NCBI RefSeq assembly: GCF_018861755.1
Contig: NZ_JAHLEF010000003.1
Coordinates: 248,001 to 312,000 of the forward strand
Length of the DNA stretch: 64,000 bases
Direction of reading: 5' to 3'
Origin: Clostridium sp. CF012
Lineage (GTDB): Bacteria; Bacillota; Clostridia; Clostridiales; Clostridiaceae
Below, piece by piece: positions 17,513 through 26,938 of the stretch. Made by a program: the position numbers and the translations under genes. The notes under the pieces are model-generated. The model did no database searches. It was not told the DNA's origin and saw nothing but the letters and a program-made list of their open reading frames with translations. The number at the start of each line of letters is the position of its first letter. The stretch's first letter is position 1.

Positions 17513-18307
17513 CTACTCTGCATCAAAGGCAACTATACGGGATATACAGGATTCTCCACCTTCAAATCTCCATGGGAAACATCCTATTATTAGTCGCCTG
17601 CCAAGTACCTTATCAATATCTCCACCAAGATTTTCAGCATGAATAATGTTAAGAGGGAATAGGTCATAATGCATAAATTGATAATCATCCTCTGGCCAGA
17701 AATCTTCAATACCTTTACCGTCATATTTAGCTTTTAAGTATTTATCTGCACGTCTTGCTTCTTTCGGAGCCCATTCACGAATCTTTGTGTTCATTGGATG
17801 ATCTGCCGAACCACAGTCTACACCTATCCATTTAAATTCCATTTCTTTACACCAATCAGCAAATTCCTTTGTAGGCCCTGGATGTCTCATCATTACTCTT
17901 TCCTCGTCTGCTTCCGGTTCATCCCAGCCATATTTATGATAGCCAGTGTGTATAATTAAAATATCACCTTTTCTAACATCTGCTCTATCCATTATGTCCT
18001 TTGAAGTATAAATTCCATAATCCTCAGCTATATCTGATATATCAACAACAACTCCAGGTGCCACAAGTTCCTCTAGTGGGATACTTGCTATATCTCTTCC
18101 ATGTGTACAAAAATGTAGTGAACCATCAAGATGAGTACCAACATGATTTGAGTGAGTTAGTACTTGACCATTTGCGCCATTGGATGACAGTCTTTTGAAA
18201 AACTTGATTTCAAGTGGCTCATAGGTTGGCCATGCTGGTGTTAAATGACTAATTTTTTGAGTTAAATCATACATTTTCACATTTTTAAAAGCATCAATAA
18301 TATTCAT
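17513..18307 (-). CDS. Cyclase-family metal-dependent hydrolase (kynurenine formamidase/isatin hydrolase-like)
   Basis: 264 aa. The metal site HVGTHLDGSLHF gives His55, His59, Asp61 and His65, the signature of the cyclase family, which includes bacterial kynurenine formamidase and isatin hydrolase. These enzymes hydrolyse amide or cyclic imide bonds with Mn or Zn. No tryptophan genes are near. In an operon with AllFGH the likely substrate is a cyclic ureide or imide. GGAGGG precedes the ATG. The gene follows allG by 29 nt. Confidence 0.85.
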   Translation of the reverse strand: MNIIDAFKNVKMYDLTQKISHLTPAWPTYEPLEIKFFKRLSSNGANGQVLTHSNHVGTHLDGSLHFCTHGRDIASIPLEELVAPGVVVDISDIAEDYGIYTSKDIMDRADVRKGDILIIHTGYHKYGWDEPEADEERVMMRHPGPTKEFADWCKEMEFKWIGVDCGSADHPMNTKIREWAPKEARRADKYLKAKYDGKGIEDFWPEDDYQFMHYDLFPLNIIHAENLGGDIDKVLGRRLIIGCFPWRFEGGESCISRIVAFDAE

Positions 18308-18336
18308 AATATACCCTCCATTTATAATAAATTATT

Positions 18337-19746
18337 TTAAATATTTTTCACAATAAAAGAAGTAAGTGCATCTTCAAAACATTTCATTGGTGGATGAACT
18401 ACACCTGCTCCTACTTGGCCAATACCGGCTCTATTGCAAGCAATTCCAGTATTTATTACAGGTAATATCCTTGTTTCAATAACTTTTCTAATATCAATTC
18501 CAGTTGGTGTTCCCCTAAAATTCATATTTGGTATTTTAAAGGCATTATTTTCGCCGCAGGTAATTTCATACATACTAGTTGTATAATTTATAGCATCCTT
18601 TGGTGTTCCCCCTACAAATTGAACAATTGCTGGGGCAGTTGCCATGGCAAACCCACCTATTCCTGCTGTTTCTGTTATGCAGCTATCTCCAAGGTCAGGG
18701 TTCGCATCCTTTTCCTCAAAGCCTGGGAAATAAAGACCTTCCACCAGTTCACAAGGTGCAGTAAACCATTCATCGAAAGTACCAGCCATTCTAATTCCAA
18801 AATCCGTACCATTCCTGGACATGGTGTAAACTACTGTACTGTATTCTATATTTTCAAGTGGGTCTAAGCTGCATTTGCATGCTGGCATAGAGATATTTAA
18901 GAAAAAATGATCATTTTTATCTATGAAAGTGAGCACATCCGCTTTTATATCGTCTGAAAACTTAGTTTTGACTATAAACGGTGCCAGTTCCCTAAATAAT
19001 AGTGATGTTCCTGCTTTATTTCTGTTATGTCCCTCATCACCCATTTGAATCATTTGTGCAAGTATTGTTTTAACATCTATACTACCCTTTAAAATCATAG
19101 CGGCCTTAATTACAGGTGCTAGGATTTTTTCCATCCAGTCTAGTTTTTCAATTACCTCTGGGCTAAAAGCTCCAAACCTTAGAACTTTCCCCAGCCCCTC
19201 GTTTAGTGTACAATATGCATAATTTCCGAAGGTTTTGTTTTGAAGCTTCCAAACAGGCATTGAATAGGTTACAACCCCTGCCATAGGACCTACTGTATTG
19301 TGATGATGACATGGATCAAATATAATTTCTCCAGACTCTGCTAGTTTTTTTGCCTCTTCTTCGTTTGTAGCAAGCTTTTCATATATTAATCCGCCTATTA
19401 TAGCGCCCTTAACTGGCTCACTCATTCTATCCCATGTTATTGGTGGCCCTGCGTGAAGAATTGTATGTTTTGTCATTCCTGGAATATCAATACCAGCCTG
19501 ACCTATACCAACAATTATTGGCTCAGCTGAAAGTAACCTCTCCATTGCAACCTTGTTTGCACTTTCAATTTTTTCGCTTATGCTCGCTTCTTCCAAAGCA
19601 GAAAGTTCCATACTTGCCTGGGTTGGTGGTCTCCAATTAACATGCATACTCTTTACATTTTGCTGCTTTAAGTCTTTCTGAAAAGACTCTAGTCCCATAT
19701 TTATAACCATAAGTTTCTTACTGAATAATTTATTTATCGCGGTCAT
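18337..19746 (-). CDS. allG: DUF1116 protein, AllG/YlbE-like (oxamate carbamoyltransferase subunit family)
   Basis: 469 aa, matching the DUF1116 family of E. coli AllG (YlbE) and YahG. N-terminal VNWRPP followed by repeated glycine-rich segments, and FDPCHHHNTVGPMAGV with its His cluster (about 145-160), are visible. In E. coli AllF, AllG and AllH together act as oxamate carbamoyltransferase in allantoin use. The three genes here are in the order allH-allF-allG. The substrate need not be oxamate, since no allantoin-specific gene set is present. GGAGGG precedes the start; 14 nt separate it from allF. Confidence 0.88.
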   Translation of the reverse strand: MTAINKLFSKKLMVINMGLESFQKDLKQQNVKSMHVNWRPPTQASMELSALEEASISEKIESANKVAMERLLSAEPIIVGIGQAGIDIPGMTKHTILHAGPPITWDRMSEPVKGAIIGGLIYEKLATNEEEAKKLAESGEIIFDPCHHHNTVGPMAGVVTYSMPVWKLQNKTFGNYAYCTLNEGLGKVLRFGAFSPEVIEKLDWMEKILAPVIKAAMILKGSIDVKTILAQMIQMGDEGHNRNKAGTSLLFRELAPFIVKTKFSDDIKADVLTFIDKNDHFFLNISMPACKCSLDPLENIEYSTVVYTMSRNGTDFGIRMAGTFDEWFTAPCELVEGLYFPGFEEKDANPDLGDSCITETAGIGGFAMATAPAIVQFVGGTPKDAINYTTSMYEITCGENNAFKIPNMNFRGTPTGIDIRKVIETRILPVINTGIACNRAGIGQVGAGVVHPPMKCFEDALTSFIVKNI

Positions 19747-19760
19747 CTTCCATCCCTCCT

Positions 19761-21329
19761 TTATATTTTATTTAATTTTCCAAGAATTAATGAAGTTAGT
19801 TTAACAGCTTGAGCATTAGAAGGCATTAGTATAACTCCTGCTTTTTCCAGTTTTTCACTTTGGGATTTGTAGTTTTGAGGGTCGACCTCAGTACCACATA
19901 TATACCCAATTACACATAAATATTTATTTTTGTCTTTCATAACTTTCTTTGCATTTATTATAGTTTCAAGCATTTCTCCCGCTGGATCTACGTTTGATCC
20001 ATAACCCAGCACAAAATCCATAAGTACTATGGCAACTTCATCGTCCGCAGCTTCCTTTGGAAGCCTTTCGACCCTAGCCACTGGATCTATCATAGGATGT
20101 GGCTTTCCAACAGTGAAGTCATCGTCACCGAGATCAATGCATGTGTGTTCGAAGCTAATGTGTACATCCGCAAGTCTAAGCTCTGGTGATAATGGAATAT
20201 TAGAGTATATCCTATAGCCCTGCGTGCGTAGCATCTTCATTGCCTCATCTGCCAAGGTTCCACCGGTATATAGTGCTCTTAAATATTTCTGACCCTTACT
20301 AAATTTTTCGCATTCGCCTTGGACAATTTCATTAATCTCCACATCTGTTAGCGTAAAGCCAGTAAAATCTTCAATTTTCTCTCCCTTTGACAACAATACT
20401 GCTTTTCTTGCTGCGTCCTCTAGATCCACACTTGAATATGCACCATGCTTTTCGATTTCGATTCTATCTCCACCTATAAAGCTCGCAACAACTGGCTTGT
20501 CAGTGTTTTTCACCATATTTAATATTTTTTCAGCTACCTCTGGTGCTGGTGGTTTAGATATTAAAACTATAACCTTTGTATCGTAGTCATCGATTAAGGC
20601 TTTAAATCCCTCAATCATCATAATTCCACCAACTTCGCTTTTAAGATCTCTTCCTCCTGTACCAATTACTTGGGATACACCCCCACCCATCTTATCTATA
20701 ATGACCGTAATCTCCTGTGTTCCTGTACCAGATGCTCCCACGACACCTATATCTCCCCGCCTAACAACGTTTGCAAAACAAAGGGGTACTCCATTGATAA
20801 TTGCAGTTCCACAGTCCGGTCCCATAACTAAGAGTCCCTTATCTCTACCTATTTTCTTTAATTCAATTTCTTCCTCTACCGTAACATTGTCACTGAAAAG
20901 CATTACATGAAGATTATCATTTAATGCTCTTTTCGCCTCACAGGCCGCATATTTTCCAGGCAAGGATATAATTGCCATGTTAGCATCCTTTAGACGCTTA
21001 ACTGCAGCGCTAAGCGTTGTTGGTTTATATTCTATTGCTGAGTCATCCTTGTCCGCCTTAGCATTTAATAATTCATCAACCTTTTTAATAATCATTTCTT
21101 TTGAATTTTCATCATCGCTTACCGCAGCTATGAAAAAATCATTAGGTGTTAATCCCCTTATTTCATCATTTGCTAAACTCAGATTTTCTGTTAATTCTTT
21201 ATTCAAATCTGTACCCATTCCAACAATAACTTCTTTTACATTTGGCATTTTTTTAATTTCCTTAGTTATTAGCATGAGTGTCACTGAATCATAGTAAGTA
21301 TTTTTTCTAATATCCGCGCAGTGATTCAT
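19761..21329 (-). CDS. fdrA: FdrA/AllF-like protein (acyl-CoA synthetase family, carbamoyltransferase subunit)
   Basis: 522 aa. It belongs to the succinyl-CoA synthetase-like family: a CoA-binding Rossmann-like part contains GVVGASGTGTQEIT and a GTGGRDLKSEVGG loop, and the ligase-like second half has IDLGDDDFTVGKPHPMIDP. LLVMGPDCGTAIINGVPL is nearly the same as in E. coli FdrA. In E. coli FdrA was renamed AllF, part of the oxamate carbamoyltransferase. The gene overlaps the end of the DUF2877 gene by 23 nt, so translation is coupled. Confidence 0.93.
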   Translation of the reverse strand: MNHCADIRKNTYYDSVTLMLITKEIKKMPNVKEVIVGMGTDLNKELTENLSLANDEIRGLTPNDFFIAAVSDDENSKEMIIKKVDELLNAKADKDDSAIEYKPTTLSAAVKRLKDANMAIISLPGKYAACEAKRALNDNLHVMLFSDNVTVEEEIELKKIGRDKGLLVMGPDCGTAIINGVPLCFANVVRRGDIGVVGASGTGTQEITVIIDKMGGGVSQVIGTGGRDLKSEVGGIMMIEGFKALIDDYDTKVIVLISKPPAPEVAEKILNMVKNTDKPVVASFIGGDRIEIEKHGAYSSVDLEDAARKAVLLSKGEKIEDFTGFTLTDVEINEIVQGECEKFSKGQKYLRALYTGGTLADEAMKMLRTQGYRIYSNIPLSPELRLADVHISFEHTCIDLGDDDFTVGKPHPMIDPVARVERLPKEAADDEVAIVLMDFVLGYGSNVDPAGEMLETIINAKKVMKDKNKYLCVIGYICGTEVDPQNYKSQSEKLEKAGVILMPSNAQAVKLTSLILGKLNKI

Positions 21330-22314
21330 TTAACCAAAACCCCCTATACTTTAAATTAGTCATGATCCTAAGTCCCATATAGATTCCGAGTGCTGTGTCA
21401 GTTCCTGATGTTTCACCGTATCCAATAGCATCAATTAACGCTTTAATAATACGTCTATGATTTTCATCATCATCATTATTATCAAAATTTAAAATTACTG
21501 CCATTAGATTAAGTACATACTCATTTGTCTCACCCGCTGATGAATGCTTTAACATTTCAGAGCTAACTCTAGTTGTTTTATCTAAGCTTGAGCTAATGAT
21601 TTTACTATTAAATTCATATATTCGCTTCTGACTTAATTTATAATAACTTCCCATATATATATATGTAATCATTACACCGCTAATAAAATCATCCATTGCT
21701 GGTGTAAGTCCACATCCAAAACCTATAACTGTCCGTGCCGCGGGTCCTATTCCATCCATATCTACTTTTATCAAATCATTAATGAAATTCATAAACCTAT
21801 CCACTATAAATTCAAAGCTTTTATCAAAAGGACATTCATGAAAAGAAACTAATTGAAGTTCTGGTAGTTTACCTGCAAGCATATTTATGAGTGGACCCAT
21901 ACCATCAAGCTTTCCAAGTTTTCTTAGACCTTTCTCAATGATCTTTATGTTCTCTAAAAGTTGATTCTCCGAACATCCTGACGCATTAGCTTCAGCAAGT
22001 GAAGACCACTTTTTAGCATTATTCATAGTTATAAATAAATTCACTTGTGTACAATAAATTTTACTTTCACTAAATTCAAATATCAGACCTTTTGTTATAT
22101 TAAGATCTTTAAAATCAACTTGCTCTCCGCCATCCACAATCACACTCATTGGAGACATTTTCTTCCCTTCAGTCAAAAGTGTTATAAATAATTCATCACA
22201 TTCAATATTGCATGCATTTTTAAAGACAGAATGAACATGTCCTTGTAATTTCCCTCCTTTCAAAATGATCTTTTGGAGATTTCCACATACAAATAATCCC
22301 TTCACTAAAACCAT
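21307..22314 (-). CDS. allH: DUF2877 protein, AllH/YlbF-like
   Basis: 335 aa. The family motif GFGCGLTPAMDDFISG (about 198-213) is clear. It is the third component of the AllFGH set and the first gene of the seven-gene leftward operon. The annotated ATG at 22314 abuts AAAGGG with almost no spacing; a GTG four codons later has better spacing from GGGATGG, so the start is uncertain by a few codons. Upstream lies a repeat-rich regulatory region (22399-22438). Confidence 0.88.
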   Translation of the reverse strand: MVLVKGLFVCGNLQKIILKGGKLQGHVHSVFKNACNIECDELFITLLTEGKKMSPMSVIVDGGEQVDFKDLNITKGLIFEFSESKIYCTQVNLFITMNNAKKWSSLAEANASGCSENQLLENIKIIEKGLRKLGKLDGMGPLINMLAGKLPELQLVSFHECPFDKSFEFIVDRFMNFINDLIKVDMDGIGPAARTVIGFGCGLTPAMDDFISGVMITYIYMGSYYKLSQKRIYEFNSKIISSSLDKTTRVSSEMLKHSSAGETNEYVLNLMAVILNFDNNDDDENHRRIIKALIDAIGYGETSGTDTALGIYMGLRIMTNLKYRGFWLNESLRGY

Positions 22315-22398
22315 CCCTTTACTATAAATCTTACTATTAAATTTCTATTTTTATTCATTAATTCCTTTATATGTATTTAACAATCATTCTATTATTTC

Positions 22399-22438
22399 AT
22401 TGTTAACAATTACTAACATACTTAAAATAACTAACATA
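22399..22438 (-). promoter_or_regulatory. Operator candidate upstream of the allH operon
   Basis: A perfect 12-bp palindrome ATTGTTAACAAT (22399-22410) lies next to two direct 13-mers, AATTACTAACATA (22408-22420) and AATAACTAACATA (22426-22438), 18 bp apart with one mismatch. A weak TAGAAT -10 lies just downstream on the minus strand. PucR, whose gene lies immediately upstream, is the natural candidate to bind here, but this is inferred only from position. Confidence 0.45.
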
Positions 22439-22479
22439 TATTTAAATATATTGTAAATTTATATGTTAATAATCAACAA

Positions 22480-22508
22480 AAAAGCTGACTCACAAGGAGC
22501 CAGCTTTT
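22480..22508 (-). terminator. Rho-independent terminator after pucR
   Basis: Twelve-bp arms with one mismatch (AAAAGCTGACTC and GAGCCAGCTTTT) around 5 nt; read leftward followed by TTTTTTGTTG. It separates the dpaL-amidohydrolase-pucR unit from the allH operon. Confidence 0.8.
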
Positions 22509-22515
22509 ATTATAT

Positions 22516-24192
22516 TTAAATTAAATCCATTGCCTTAAGTGCAATCTCAAGATTAAGTCTACTGTCCCCATTTTCTAAGTCCAGTCCAGTAATATCATGT
22601 ATCTTTTGTAACCTATATATTATTGTATTATAATGCATGTACATCTTTTCAGATATTTTTTTCTTATTGCCATCGCATTCAAAATATGTCTTTAAGGTTT
22701 TTACAAGTTCAGCATTATTTATCTTATCATAATCTATAAGTGGCTTTATTGTATAAGAACAAAACTCGATAAGTTCACCCTGAAGACCTTCAAAAGCTAG
22801 AATTCTATACAATCCTAAATCATCGTAGTGTTTGATATTTTTTCCATTTGTTTTGCTTAGATTTTCTACTATTAATTTTGCTTGTCCATGGCTTTTGTAT
22901 AATTGTGTAGCTTCTTCATAGGAACGTCCTATACCTATTCTTAGCTTATCTACTTCAATTTTTTTTGAAGCCTCATCCAATACCTTCTGACAGAAGTTAA
23001 TGACCTCACTCTTTATTGTTTGGGGACTTTTACTTACTTCACTTCCATAAAGTATTAATATCCTATCGCTTTTATCAACATATACTATTTTTTCCCTATG
23101 AAGCTTTGCTATTCTGCCCGTTATAAAGAATATTTCATTTATATTCTCATGTGATGAACTCACCTTACCCATCGCCAACTTATTCAAAACATATAGATCC
23201 TTTAAAAGAATTACAATGACTGTATATTTAAGATTTTTACAAAAATTAAAGGTTTTTGCTCTTTCTAATGCTCTCTTTTGCCTATTTTCATTATCACTAA
23301 GTAAATCGTCGAAGAACTCAAGTTTATAATTGCTCTCCATGTTATATAAAGAAAGCTTTTTAACAAAATCCAATGCTATTATATGTACATATGATTCTAT
23401 AAACATATTATCGAGGGGGGTTAATGCCCTTTTATCAATCCAAATAAAAATGCACCCATATTCAACATTTTCTATAACTATTGGAATAGTTACTCTATCG
23501 ACAATCCTTACTCCAATTTCATCCCTGTATACTTTATAACTTCCACTTTCATCATAATTATTCTCCTCAATATACTTAAGACTTATATGTTCATATATAA
23601 TATCTTCAATTATATTTCTATCATCCTCATTACAAATAATTTCGCTGCTATCACTCATATTTTCGTAGATGGCTAAAGAATTATCTATATTCTCATAAAG
23701 CTTTCCAGCTATCTCCTTTAGACTACCACCCCTCATCATTATGTTCATAACTTCCCTGTTAAATTCATCAATTTTTATGAGCATATTCATTTGATCATTA
23801 ATTACCTCAGTAAGTATACCTGATATTACATCCGTATGAGAAACACTAAAAGGTACTTCAATAATAGGAAAACCTATTTTATCTGCAAGGTCAATGACAC
23901 CCCTGGGCAATTCGTTAACATATCTACCTACCTTAATACCAAGACCAGCCACGCCTTTTGCATTTAGTTTAGGAATAAGTTCAAGAAGTACTTTAATATT
24001 ATCCTTTATAGAATAGGCTGTTGTAAGTAAAAATTCTCCCTCACCAACCCACTCTATAATATCTGGCACCTCCATAACATTTACCTTTGTAATTCTTTTA
24101 GAAATTCCTGTAGCTCCACCTATAATTTTAGCCTCGCGAAGTATCTCAAGATTTAGTAATTTTTCTAATGAAATTCCTGAATAACGATACAA
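22516..24192 (-). CDS. pucR: PucR-family transcriptional regulator of purine catabolism
   Basis: 558 aa. The N-terminal PucR ligand domain (about 1-125) contains ITKVNVMEVPDIIEWV and GEFLLTTAYS. A GGDEF-like middle domain follows. The C-terminal helix-turn-helix (about 495-558) has KKKISEKMYMHYNTIIYRLQ. Bacillus PucR induces purine degradation genes in response to allantoin-type intermediates. The start is TTG with AAGGATGTGAT upstream. It is 12 nt after the amidohydrolase gene and so belongs to that operon. It probably controls the neighbouring allH operon or its own unit. Confidence 0.92.
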   Translation of the reverse strand: MYRYSGISLEKLLNLEILREAKIIGGATGISKRITKVNVMEVPDIIEWVGEGEFLLTTAYSIKDNIKVLLELIPKLNAKGVAGLGIKVGRYVNELPRGVIDLADKIGFPIIEVPFSVSHTDVISGILTEVINDQMNMLIKIDEFNREVMNIMMRGGSLKEIAGKLYENIDNSLAIYENMSDSSEIICNEDDRNIIEDIIYEHISLKYIEENNYDESGSYKVYRDEIGVRIVDRVTIPIVIENVEYGCIFIWIDKRALTPLDNMFIESYVHIIALDFVKKLSLYNMESNYKLEFFDDLLSDNENRQKRALERAKTFNFCKNLKYTVIVILLKDLYVLNKLAMGKVSSSHENINEIFFITGRIAKLHREKIVYVDKSDRILILYGSEVSKSPQTIKSEVINFCQKVLDEASKKIEVDKLRIGIGRSYEEATQLYKSHGQAKLIVENLSKTNGKNIKHYDDLGLYRILAFEGLQGELIEFCSYTIKPLIDYDKINNAELVKTLKTYFECDGNKKKISEKMYMHYNTIIYRLQKIHDITGLDLENGDSRLNLEIALKAMDLI

Positions 24193-24204
24193 GTAATCAC
24201 ATCC

Positions 24205-25515
24205 TTAATATTTAAGTTCCCGACTCAAATATTCACCTTTCCCACCTGTAAAAATACCATCTTTAACTACAAATCTGCCCTTAGAAATAGTTGAGCAAAC
24301 CTTTCCTGTTAGCTCTATATCATTGTATATATTGTAGTCCACCTTTGAATGATTTTCCTTTATAATATGATGTTCCTTATGGTCAAATATAACTATATCC
24401 GCATCCGAACCTGGTAGCAGTGTGCCTTTTTTAGGCCATAATCCATGTACCATTGCAGGGTTTTTCGTGAACTTATCAATTATTTTCTCTCCGAACTTTG
24501 CGTACATAAGTGGGAAAGAATATTCTACCCCTCCTATACCCATAGGAATTTCATCAACAAATTCTCTGTTTTTCTCTGAAGAATTAAAAGGGCAATGATC
24601 TGTACCTATTGTAAAAACATTATCTATTTGATCATTTAATTTTTTCACTTCCCTATCACTTCGAAGTGGTGGTGTCATGGTGAACAAATAACCATTTCTC
24701 TGTAGGTATTTAGAAGAAGAAAAAATAAAGTAATGTGGACAACTTTCAATAAAAAAATCCACATTGAGAATAGAATCATAGTTTTGTTTAAGTCTCTCAA
24801 TAGTTGTCCCACAACTGGTATGAACAATATACATCCTTCCATCTCTATACTTAGTCATTTCAGCAAGCTTTATAACCTCACTTATTTCCGCCAGAGCAGG
24901 TCTTGAGCTTTCATGCTGTAGCACATGTATTTTCCCCCCTTCAAGTACTAGTCCATCATTTTCTGAATGTGCAAGTAAAAGGGTTCTTGTTTCTTTAGTA
25001 TTTCTGAGTAGTCTATCTATAGTTCTGTCCTTTGTACGCCTGTTAGAACTTGAATAGGTAGTAAATAGTTTTATTGTAGGAATTCCTAAGGTTTTAGCTT
25101 CATTCAAGAAACTAATAGGTTCTTCATCTAAATCAGCAATCGTTGCATGAAATGCATAATCAATTACACTATCTAAAGCCAAGGCCCGCCTTAGATCAAA
25201 TGCTTTTCTTAAGGCTAAATTATTTTTTACTGGATCTAAAAAATCAATATATGTGGTAATACCTCCAAAAGCTGCAGTTTTTGATCCATTATAAAAATCA
25301 TCTACTGAAGTATGACTTCCTGCTGTAAGCTGAAAATGCACATGAGGGTCGATAAAACCTGGTAATATGTCTCTTCCCTTCGCATCATATTCTTCTTTAA
25401 CTTCCAGTGTCGCATGGGAAATCGTTGATATTTTACCGTTTTTTATATATAAATTCCCTTCATACCAATGACCTTCTATATATATCCTTCCATTTACAAT
25501 CCCTAAATCAAACAT
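24205..25515 (-). CDS. Cyclic amidohydrolase (dihydropyrimidinase/allantoinase family)
   Basis: 436 aa. Binuclear metal-site residues are visible: HVH in GFIDPHVHFQ (about 57-59), carbamylated Lys in TIKLFTTYSS, His in LAHSEND and VHTSCG, and Asp in IGTDHCPF. It opens cyclic ureides such as dihydropyrimidines, hydantoins or allantoin. It is a paralogue of HyuA at 33128-34501 but diverged. Position between a diaminopropionate ammonia-lyase paralogue and pucR suggests a ureide ring opened upstream of the lyase. AAGGTG precedes the ATG. Confidence 0.87.
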   Translation of the reverse strand: MFDLGIVNGRIYIEGHWYEGNLYIKNGKISTISHATLEVKEEYDAKGRDILPGFIDPHVHFQLTAGSHTSVDDFYNGSKTAAFGGITTYIDFLDPVKNNLALRKAFDLRRALALDSVIDYAFHATIADLDEEPISFLNEAKTLGIPTIKLFTTYSSSNRRTKDRTIDRLLRNTKETRTLLLAHSENDGLVLEGGKIHVLQHESSRPALAEISEVIKLAEMTKYRDGRMYIVHTSCGTTIERLKQNYDSILNVDFFIESCPHYFIFSSSKYLQRNGYLFTMTPPLRSDREVKKLNDQIDNVFTIGTDHCPFNSSEKNREFVDEIPMGIGGVEYSFPLMYAKFGEKIIDKFTKNPAMVHGLWPKKGTLLPGSDADIVIFDHKEHHIIKENHSKVDYNIYNDIELTGKVCSTISKGRFVVKDGIFTGGKGEYLSRELKY

Positions 25516-25628
25516 TTACTACACCTTCCCCTTTCTTTATAATGCAAATCTATGAACATAAAAAATACTACTTTTGAACAGGCTACGATGGTTAGTCTCA
25601 TAATAAACTAGGATAATAACTTGTTATT

Positions 25629-26879
25629 TTAATGGGACTCACAATCAAAGCATGGCAGTTCATACATACCATCCCAAAGTATATCTCTATAATTTATAGG
25701 ATCTGTATCTCCTTCAGTACTAAATAATAATACAATAGAATTTTTATCTAATTTAAGCTGTTTTTTTATGGGCTCTACATGTTTTTTTTGCATAAGAATG
25801 GATAATAAGCCTATACCAACAGCTCCGGATTCTCCTGAGACAATTTTTTCATCCTGTCCTAGTGGATTTGCTAGAATCCTCATTCCTCTTGCAGTTACAT
25901 AATCAGGACATGTACAATAGCAATATGCAAAATCTCTTATTATCTCAAAGCCCATAGGAATAGGTTCCCCACAAGCAAGTCCTGCCATAATAGAATGAAG
26001 GTTTCCGTCTACCTTATGAGGACTCCCATCATTAATGGATGCAGACTTAAACATACAAGCTGCGTTAGTTGGCTCCATAATTGTTACGACTGGATGATTC
26101 TCCTTATATAAATTCACATATGCTCCCAGGACCCCACCTGCCATAGCTCCTACCCCTGCTTGGAGAAAAACATGCGTTGGTTTTGGAATTCCTAAATCAA
26201 TAAGTTGCTGAGTAGCCTCATATCCCATGGCAGAGTAACCCTGCATAATCCACATAGGTATTTCAGTGTAGCCTTCCCAAGAGGTATCTTGCACCATTTG
26301 CCAGCCATTATCCTCAGCCTTTTGCAAGGCATATCTAACAGTATCATCATAGTTTAAATCAGTTACTTTAGCCTCTGCACCCAGGTCTTTAATAGCTTGT
26401 ACACGTCTAAAGGCTGCACCCTTTGGTAAATATACTACTGCCTTTTGACCTAGCTTTCTCGCAGTCCAAGCTACGCCCCTTCCATGGTTACCATCTGAAC
26501 AGGTAATGAAAGTGATTTCTCCAATTGTTTTACGTACCTCACTAGACTTTAACTCTTCGAAACTTGTATCTTCTATATCTATACCTAGCTTTTGGCATAA
26601 AAACTTACCAATGGCGTAGGAGGCACCTAACATCTTAAAGGAATTTAAGTCCATTCTTTTAGACTCATCCTTAACAAAAATATTCTTTACACCAAGCTCA
26701 CTTGCTAAATTTTTTAATTCCACTAAGGGAGTTATGTTATAATCTTTAATGGTTTCATGAAAAGTTCTTACCTTTTGTAGCTCCTCTTCACGTAAAAATT
26801 CTGGATAATTGGCTTTTTTATCTCTATGCATATTTTTAGAAAAAATAGCTTGTATTTTATTCTCATGCAATAAATTCAT
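25629..26879 (-). CDS. Diaminopropionate ammonia-lyase paralogue (YgeX/DpaL family)
   Basis: 416 aa, PLP fold type II. The Schiff-base Lys82 is in NSFKMLG. Asp in CSDGNHGRG and Asp in VQDTSWEGY correspond to the catalytic aspartates described for E. coli YgeX (Asp120, Asp189). GGGLLS-type variation aside, ESGAVGIGLLS and FSTEGDTDP also match the family. It would turn 2,3-diaminopropionate into pyruvate and two ammonia. The ATG at 26879 is preferred since AGGTGAT lies four bases upstream; a GTG three codons earlier lies inside it. A second copy is at 39272-40483. First gene of the operon ending in pucR. Confidence 0.9.
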   Translation of the reverse strand: MNLLHENKIQAIFSKNMHRDKKANYPEFLREEELQKVRTFHETIKDYNITPLVELKNLASELGVKNIFVKDESKRMDLNSFKMLGASYAIGKFLCQKLGIDIEDTSFEELKSSEVRKTIGEITFITCSDGNHGRGVAWTARKLGQKAVVYLPKGAAFRRVQAIKDLGAEAKVTDLNYDDTVRYALQKAEDNGWQMVQDTSWEGYTEIPMWIMQGYSAMGYEATQQLIDLGIPKPTHVFLQAGVGAMAGGVLGAYVNLYKENHPVVTIMEPTNAACMFKSASINDGSPHKVDGNLHSIMAGLACGEPIPMGFEIIRDFAYCYCTCPDYVTARGMRILANPLGQDEKIVSGESGAVGIGLLSILMQKKHVEPIKKQLKLDKNSIVLLFSTEGDTDPINYRDILWDGMYELPCFDCESH

Positions 26880-26938
26880 AAATATCACCTATTCCTTTTG
26901 TATTGAAATTTTTAACATTAAGTCCAATTATTACAATA

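Noticed and set aside
18337-22314. Oxamate carbamoyltransferase for classical allantoin fermentation
   Set aside because: The AllFGH families are present, but allantoate amidohydrolase, ureidoglycolate dehydrogenase and glyoxylate carboligase genes are absent from the window, so the oxamate assignment was not adopted as the substrate call.
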